Shown here piece after piece: positions 59,250 through 64,000 of a DNA stretch of 64,000 bases; position 1 is the first letter of the stretch; each line of letters starts with the position of its first letter. Where the stretch lies: NCBI GenBank assembly GCA_027625915.1, contig JANTQA010000047.1:1054001-1118000 (forward strand). Direction: 5' to 3'. The DNA comes from Anaeramoeba flamelloides. Its lineage: Eukaryota; Metamonada; Anaeramoebidae. The position numbers and the translations under genes were made by a program. The notes beneath the pieces are model-generated. The model saw only the letters and a program-made list of their open reading frames with translations, was not told the DNA's origin and searched no databases.

Positions 59250-60901
59250 AAATAAAAAGAAAAAACATACCACCAAGGAGCGTAAATTAAAACAAAAGTA
59301 TCCTTAGTTTCATCCAAAACAAATTTTTTCCAATCTTTTGGGGTGATTAAAGCAGTATTATCATTGGCTTCAGTGACTTCTTCTTGTTTAATTTTTTTTA
59401 CAACAGGTAAAGTTCCCTTTTCAAATTCTTCAAAGAATTTATTTAGTCCTTTTCTAGTGATTCTTTTATCTTCATAACGATGGAAATTTTCATCATTCCA
59501 GTTGGTTGAAATTAATAAGCATGGCCAACGCCCGGAAAGTGGGAAGTCCCTATAAAAAACTGGGTTTTTTGGGCCGTCTAACCATACCACTTCCATCCTT
59601 TTTTTGCTATTTTTCATATAACTTTTCACTAAACTGATTTTTGTATCATATTCTGAATCCGCAAATAAGATTACAAATGGCTCACGAGTTCTTATCAATG
59701 CCGATAATCCTGCAAAGCTTAATTCCTGAATGTAAGGGTGTGAGTTTTCTTTTAAGAAGTTGGATATTTTTTGAACAGATGTTATATCACTATAATACTT
59801 TTCACGGTCCTGATTCGAATAAAGTACAATTTTTGGTGTTTTTTTAATTTTCATATCCTTGGCAATCTCTTCATCTGTGGTTATTCCGAAAAGATATTCA
59901 TCAAATTCCGGTAAATGCGCTACTTCTTTTAACAATTTATGTGTCTCTTTTCATTTGAATGGTTGATTTTAATTTTGTTTATTTAAATTGATAATAACAT
60001 CAAAAGATAAAATTAAATTAAAATAAAAAATTGAAAAAGAAATTGTTTTTTTAAATTAGATAATTTGAAGAAAATATTGTAACTAAAATTTTCATTTTTC
60101 TATTATTGTTTTTTTCTTATACTAAATAACCTTCAAATAAATGGATTATAATTTGTGCTCTCTTTTTATTTTGCTGGCACATTTCTTGTTTTTTATATTC
60201 GGGGTTATCGAGGAATCCTAAATAAAACCCAAATTTTGTAATTGAAATAATGATCTTCAGCTTAAATTGTATCCAATTTAAATTTTAAATACAAGTAAAA
60301 ATCAGAGTTTAATGAGAAAGTGATTGAAATTTTTGATCTCTATTTAGGTGTATGCTCTTTTTTTTTTGTACAATCTTTTGGGTTAACTAAGAACCTTAAA
60401 TCAAAAGTAACATTTCATAATTGAAAAAAAAGATAATCAGCTGAAATTTTATCCCATTTCAATTCAGAATAAGAGTAAAGAGATGAAATTTTATACCATT
60501 AAAGATTACAATTATTGAAATGGGGAAAAAAATATTATCTTCTGTTTGGTATTAAATCCTTGCTATTTTGATTATCAGTTGATCGATCAGCAACTTTGTT
60601 GAATTTTATCCGTTGTTTAGAAATCATTTTTTTCAAAATATGTTTCCGAAATCCAAATTTGAGAATAAAATACTTATTCAATTCAGACATATTTAATGAA
60701 AAAAAAAAGAAGGTTTTAATGTTTAAATATTGCGATTTATATTTATTTTTGGTTTTATTTTACTTTTTTAAAAAAGTCTTTTTACGAATAATTGAGACAT
60801 TATTGGAAAAAACAATTTCAAATCTTCTTATTTTTAGTTGGGAATAGAGAGAAACATAGCATACCAGTTAAAACCCCTAAAATCATAAAGTTGGCGTTCA
60901 T
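58735..60901 (-). CDS. PDI-like thioredoxin-fold ER protein, 4 exons
   Basis: Exons 60901-60865, 60217-60131, 59946-59271 and 59035-58735; introns 647, 184 and 235 bp; 366 residues. MNANFMILGVLTGFL reads as a short signal peptide. Residues about 30-105 (IIIHLFEE, YLFGITTDEEIAKDMKIKKT, PKIVLYSN) match the PDI b domain and about 106-215 the b' domain. The C-terminal a' domain has YAPWCEYCKALRPHY, with the active-site pair C267-x-x-C270 created across the last splice junction, and the cis-proline loop VAGYPTLVFY (P311). The chain ends KPEL, a KDEL-like ER signal. A normal PDI also has an N-terminal a domain; none is visible and exons 1 and 2 join in phase without it. CEYC replaces CGHC, so redox potential may differ (inference). 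The poly(A) run in the last intron (59217-59244) is typical local noise. Confidence 0.86.
59217..59244. repeat. Poly(A) tract in PDI-like intron 3
   Basis: About 28 A on the plus strand (T on the coding strand), between the exon that ends at 59271 and the exon that starts at 59035. Confidence 0.9.
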
Positions 60902-61144
60902 TTTAAATGGTGTTTTTGTGATACCAAAATTTGCGAAAATTTTTTAGTTGGTAAAAATAAAAGACTGTCTTTTTTTTTTTTTTTTTTTGAATTTAGAAGG
61001 ATAACCTGAATCATTTACAATTTTTTTCAACAAAATTCCCATTTGTAAAATTCTTATTTTGAAAAAAATCATTTTTTTATTTTATTATTATCTTTTTTTT
61101 TTTTTTTTTGAAAGATCTGTTTTAGCTTTTAATTTGTTTATGAA
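60902..61144. other. Upstream flank of the PDI-like gene
   Basis: T-runs at about 60971-60988 and 61094-61109. No motif or gene recognised. Confidence 0.35.
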
Positions 61145-61705
61145 TTGTGTTCTAGACTAAAATTAAAAATTTTCCACACAGTTAAAACGGCTTACACAAT
61201 CACAATAATACAATTTCATATCAAATTTAAAATAATTTTGATTTTTATGTAAAAGATGAAAATCATTTTTTCATCTATTTGTTTTTTGTTTTTATTTCAT
61301 TTTTTGAATTAGGTAATTTGTTTCATTTGATCAAAATTTTTTCAACTGATTGATATTAATTTAAAGTTGTGTTTTTCAAAACAGAGGAACTCAAGTAAAA
61401 TCAGTTGATGGTATCTAATCATTTGATCGATCAATAATCCTAATGTAATTGAAACAAATTTAACAATGCATTTTTTTTTTTTGTTAGACCTCATTTCATA
61501 ATTTTGATCTTATTCTTGGATTTATTAGTAATGATACTTATTTATTTTTCGTTTTGTGAGCATTTTAATTTATAAACAATTGTTAAAATTTCAATTAGTG
61601 AATGGTTCTAATTTGGTATTTCTTCTAGAATTGATTAAATAAGATTTTTTTTTCATAAATTGAATTTTGATGTGTTAAAAAATTTGAATTGGAGTTTAGT
61701 TTAAA
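61145..61705. mobile_element. Family H element, diverged copy H4
   Basis: Ordered similarity to H1-H3: ACAATCACAATAATACAATT, TTTGATCGATCAATAAT and GATGTGTTAAAAAATTTGAA, then TTGGAGTTTAGTTTA at the right end. Much more diverged than the others. Confidence 0.45.
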
Positions 61706-62640
61706 TAAAATGTTTTTTTTTTCAAAAAAACTTACAAAAAGTCATCAAAAAAGAAGAATTAAAAGACCCCCATGAATATACAAGAAGACAAAAATTAAAT
61801 TAACTGAAAAACGAAAAAATAAAAATATTGATTATTTTTTCATTTTCCATAAATTCAAATTCTTTTTTGTTTTTTTCTGAAGAGAATCAATAATCACTCT
61901 GTTATTAGTCTAGATTACAACAGGGCCATTGTACCCCACTAACTGCTCTTATCAATCAATTAGTAGACAGATAATCCGAATCATATAATAGAAAATCATG
62001 AAGGAAATATTTTTCTAAAAAATATACCCCCTTCATGCTCACAGTTTCAAACCTTTACAAATTATTCTCAGAATATTCTCCTCGGAAAGGCTTCTTAATT
62101 TCAAAAATAAACCAAAAAAAGAAACTCAACAGCAACTACAACAAAAATAAAAATAAAAAAAAAAACATGCAAAACGGATTTATAAAAGTAAATAATACAA
62201 AATGTATAATCAAAAAGTTCAGAAATTTATATATCGACCAATTCAAAATCATCACACTATTGTCGAAAAATTATTTAAAAAAACTCCAAAAAACAATAAA
62301 AAAAAAAAACAATATAAAAGAAAAATAAAAACAAAAAAATGTAGAAAATTTTCCAAAAAAAAAAAAAAAAAAGTTTTTTCTGACTCGAAAACTCAACCAA
62401 ATTTCAATAGAGGATATGAAAAAGTTATACTGAGATAAAATACACAGAAACTCTTTAATATGACTCATCAAAATTCTGAAATTTATTGCTCTTATCAGGA
62501 ATTTTTCATCAAAGCTCTTATGTTTAGAAAACTTATCGTAATAAAGAAAAATTAATAATAAAAAATTGAAAACAAAAAATACTTAAAATAGTAAAAAATA
62601 TATAAATGAGGGTACCGTATGCCCCACTCTGAGAGGCAGT
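61706..62640 (+). other. Unassigned stretch with Lys/Asn-rich open frames
   Basis: Two overlapping plus-strand frames (62035-62328 and 62202-62438) both begin with ATG and encode mostly Lys/Asn, with some complex segments (NGFIKVNNTKCIIKKFRNLY). GGGCCATTGTACCCCACT at 61922 and GGTACCGTATGCCCCACT at 62612 are loosely similar G+C-rich spots. I cannot decide whether a gene is present; A-rich sequence gives such frames by chance. Confidence 0.25.
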
Positions 62641-63400
62641 GTCTAGTTTTGTTTTTTAATTTAAAAGAATTGAGTAAAATCTTTGATTTCATTCAATTCT
62701 TTCAAATTAAAAAAAACCTAACGACAGAAGAATACTAATTATTAATCACAGATTGTAGAATTTTTATCTATAATGATAATCTTTCTATCGGGTTTTTTCA
62801 CCTCCTGTGAATTCTGGAGAAGTGTATTTGAAGCGTCGGAGAGCGCCGTAGAGTTCCTAGATTTTCTTGAGGTTTTCTATTTTATTTATGAAGTGTTCTA
62901 GGTTTTTTTGAGGTTTTCTATTTATTTGGAAAATCAATAGATTTTAGTTAGGTTTTAATTGAGTTTTCTATTTATTTGTGAAGTATTCTAGGTTTTTTTG
63001 AGGTTTTCTATTTTATTTGTGAAGTGTTCTAGGTTTTTTTCTAAAGTAAAAAAAACCGAACGAAAATCTATTGATTTTCCAAATAAATAGAAAACTCAAA
63101 AAAACCTAACGAAAATCAATAGATTTTCCTAATTAAACAGAAAACTCAAAAAAAGCTAACAGCGTTTTTTTTTAATTTAAGAAATAAAAAAAAAAATTCA
63201 AAAATTTTCTTTTAATTTCTTGTAGTAAAAAAAAACCTAATGACAGTGAATAGTTTTTAACTTGGTCATGCAAATGATATTATTATTTTTTATTGATATT
63301 TTAATTATTTTTCTTCTCTTTTTTTTTTATTTTGATAAAATTTTCAATAATTACTCCTTTTTCACAATAAATAAATAAAAAGTAAAAATTTTCATAGTAA
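62640..63400 (+). repeat. K/L composite repeat with ~41 bp tandem modules
   Basis: Palindromic AATTGAGTAAAATCTTTGAT start, then at 62868-63060 about four units of roughly 41 bp (GAGGTTTTCTATTTTATTTG, TGAAGTGTTCTAGG), then the same words in inverted orientation up to 63160, then an L block (TTGGTCATGCAAATGATATT to AATTACTCCTTTTTC). Same modules as 11060-11270, opposite orientation. Confidence 0.65.
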
Positions 63401-64000
63401 CAGACCAGTTTTCAAAGCTTCAAGAGTGAGAAGAAATTATCATAATTATAATAAACAGACACAATATTATTGCTCTTCAAAAAAAAAAAAATACACACAA
63501 AAAAAAGGAACCAGATTTGAAACCTTCAAAAATAAGCAGAAATGGAAATAGAAACAACAAATATCCCAAATCATTAGTTTTTTTTGGTTTAAAAAAAAAA
63601 ATAACAAGAAAAGGATCCAGATTTCAAACTTGTGAGAAAGTTTTATTTGACGAGAATCAACAAGTACTTTCAAACTCTTGGTCTTTAAATTTTCCAATCA
63701 GAAATATAATTTAGATCGTTTGAAAAAATTTTTTAATCATTTTTTTCATAGATTAAAACAAATAAAATAAAAAATCTTTTTTCCATTTTTTATTTTTATT
63801 TATTTTTTTGTTTTTATACACTACATCAGGAAAATTATTTTTAGTTATTTTTTTTTCATTTTAAAACAAAAAACAAATCCAAAAATTAGATTGATTATTA
63901 GGAATCAAAATAAAATTCAAAAATACCAAACGAAACCAAAATTTAATAATCTCCAATTTTCCAAATTTGAATTTTAAAAGGAAACATTAGTAAAATTGAC
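63401..64000 (+). other. Unassigned end region, possible repeated coding motif
   Basis: Two plus-strand segments about 110 bp apart read KKGTRFETFKNK (from about 63500) and RKGSRFQTCEKV (from about 63610) in different frames. No protein family recognised and no splice structure established. The last 280 bases are simple A+T-rich sequence. Confidence 0.2.

Overview
The window is a strongly A+T-rich eukaryotic nuclear segment. Genes are split by GT-AG introns (mostly 86 to 235 bp), homopolymer and (AT)n tracts are everywhere, and proteins carry long Lys/Glu or Asn runs. The gene set (14-3-3, three-repeat Myb, TALE-type homeodomain, nucleoplasmin-like chaperone, MYCBP, ER disulfide isomerase) is that of a free-living protist. 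An amoeboid lineage, possibly Anaeramoeba-like, is my guess from style only; nothing in the sequence proves it. The standard genetic code fits (TAA and TAG stops used).

Eight genes are supported, about one per 8 kb. In order: a calcineurin-like metallophosphoesterase (5742-6855, -); a MYCBP/AMY-1 homologue (12573-12983, -); a divergent 14-3-3 protein in three exons (17915-22133, -); a homeobox gene (25591-27744, +); a nucleoplasmin-like histone chaperone (31523-32056, +); a three-repeat Myb in five exons (39137-46125, -); an atypical SDR/epimerase (52616-53648, +); and a PDI-like thioredoxin-fold protein in four exons (58735-60901, -). I assembled the split genes by hand; in each case reading phase and family alignment both hold across the junctions.

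The space between genes, and two unusually large introns (3.3 kb in 14-3-3, 4.0 kb in Myb), is packed with relics of non-autonomous DNA transposons: several TA-flanked inverted-repeat families (here A, B, C, D, H), two TTAA-flanked foldback elements, a 2.94 kb element that is one long imperfect palindrome, and older dispersed families (F, G, I, J, K/L). One insertion is nested inside another with a readable empty site. No transposase gene is present.

The most interesting biology is in proteins that keep their family's fold but have lost hallmark residues. The 14-3-3 has lost the basic phosphopeptide pocket, the homeodomain has Gln for the near-invariant Asn51, and the PDI-like protein appears to lack the N-terminal catalytic domain, has a CEYC active site and ends in KPEL. 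The genes do not form a pathway; three (Myb, homeobox, nucleoplasmin-like) are nuclear regulators or chaperones, but they are far apart and on both strands.
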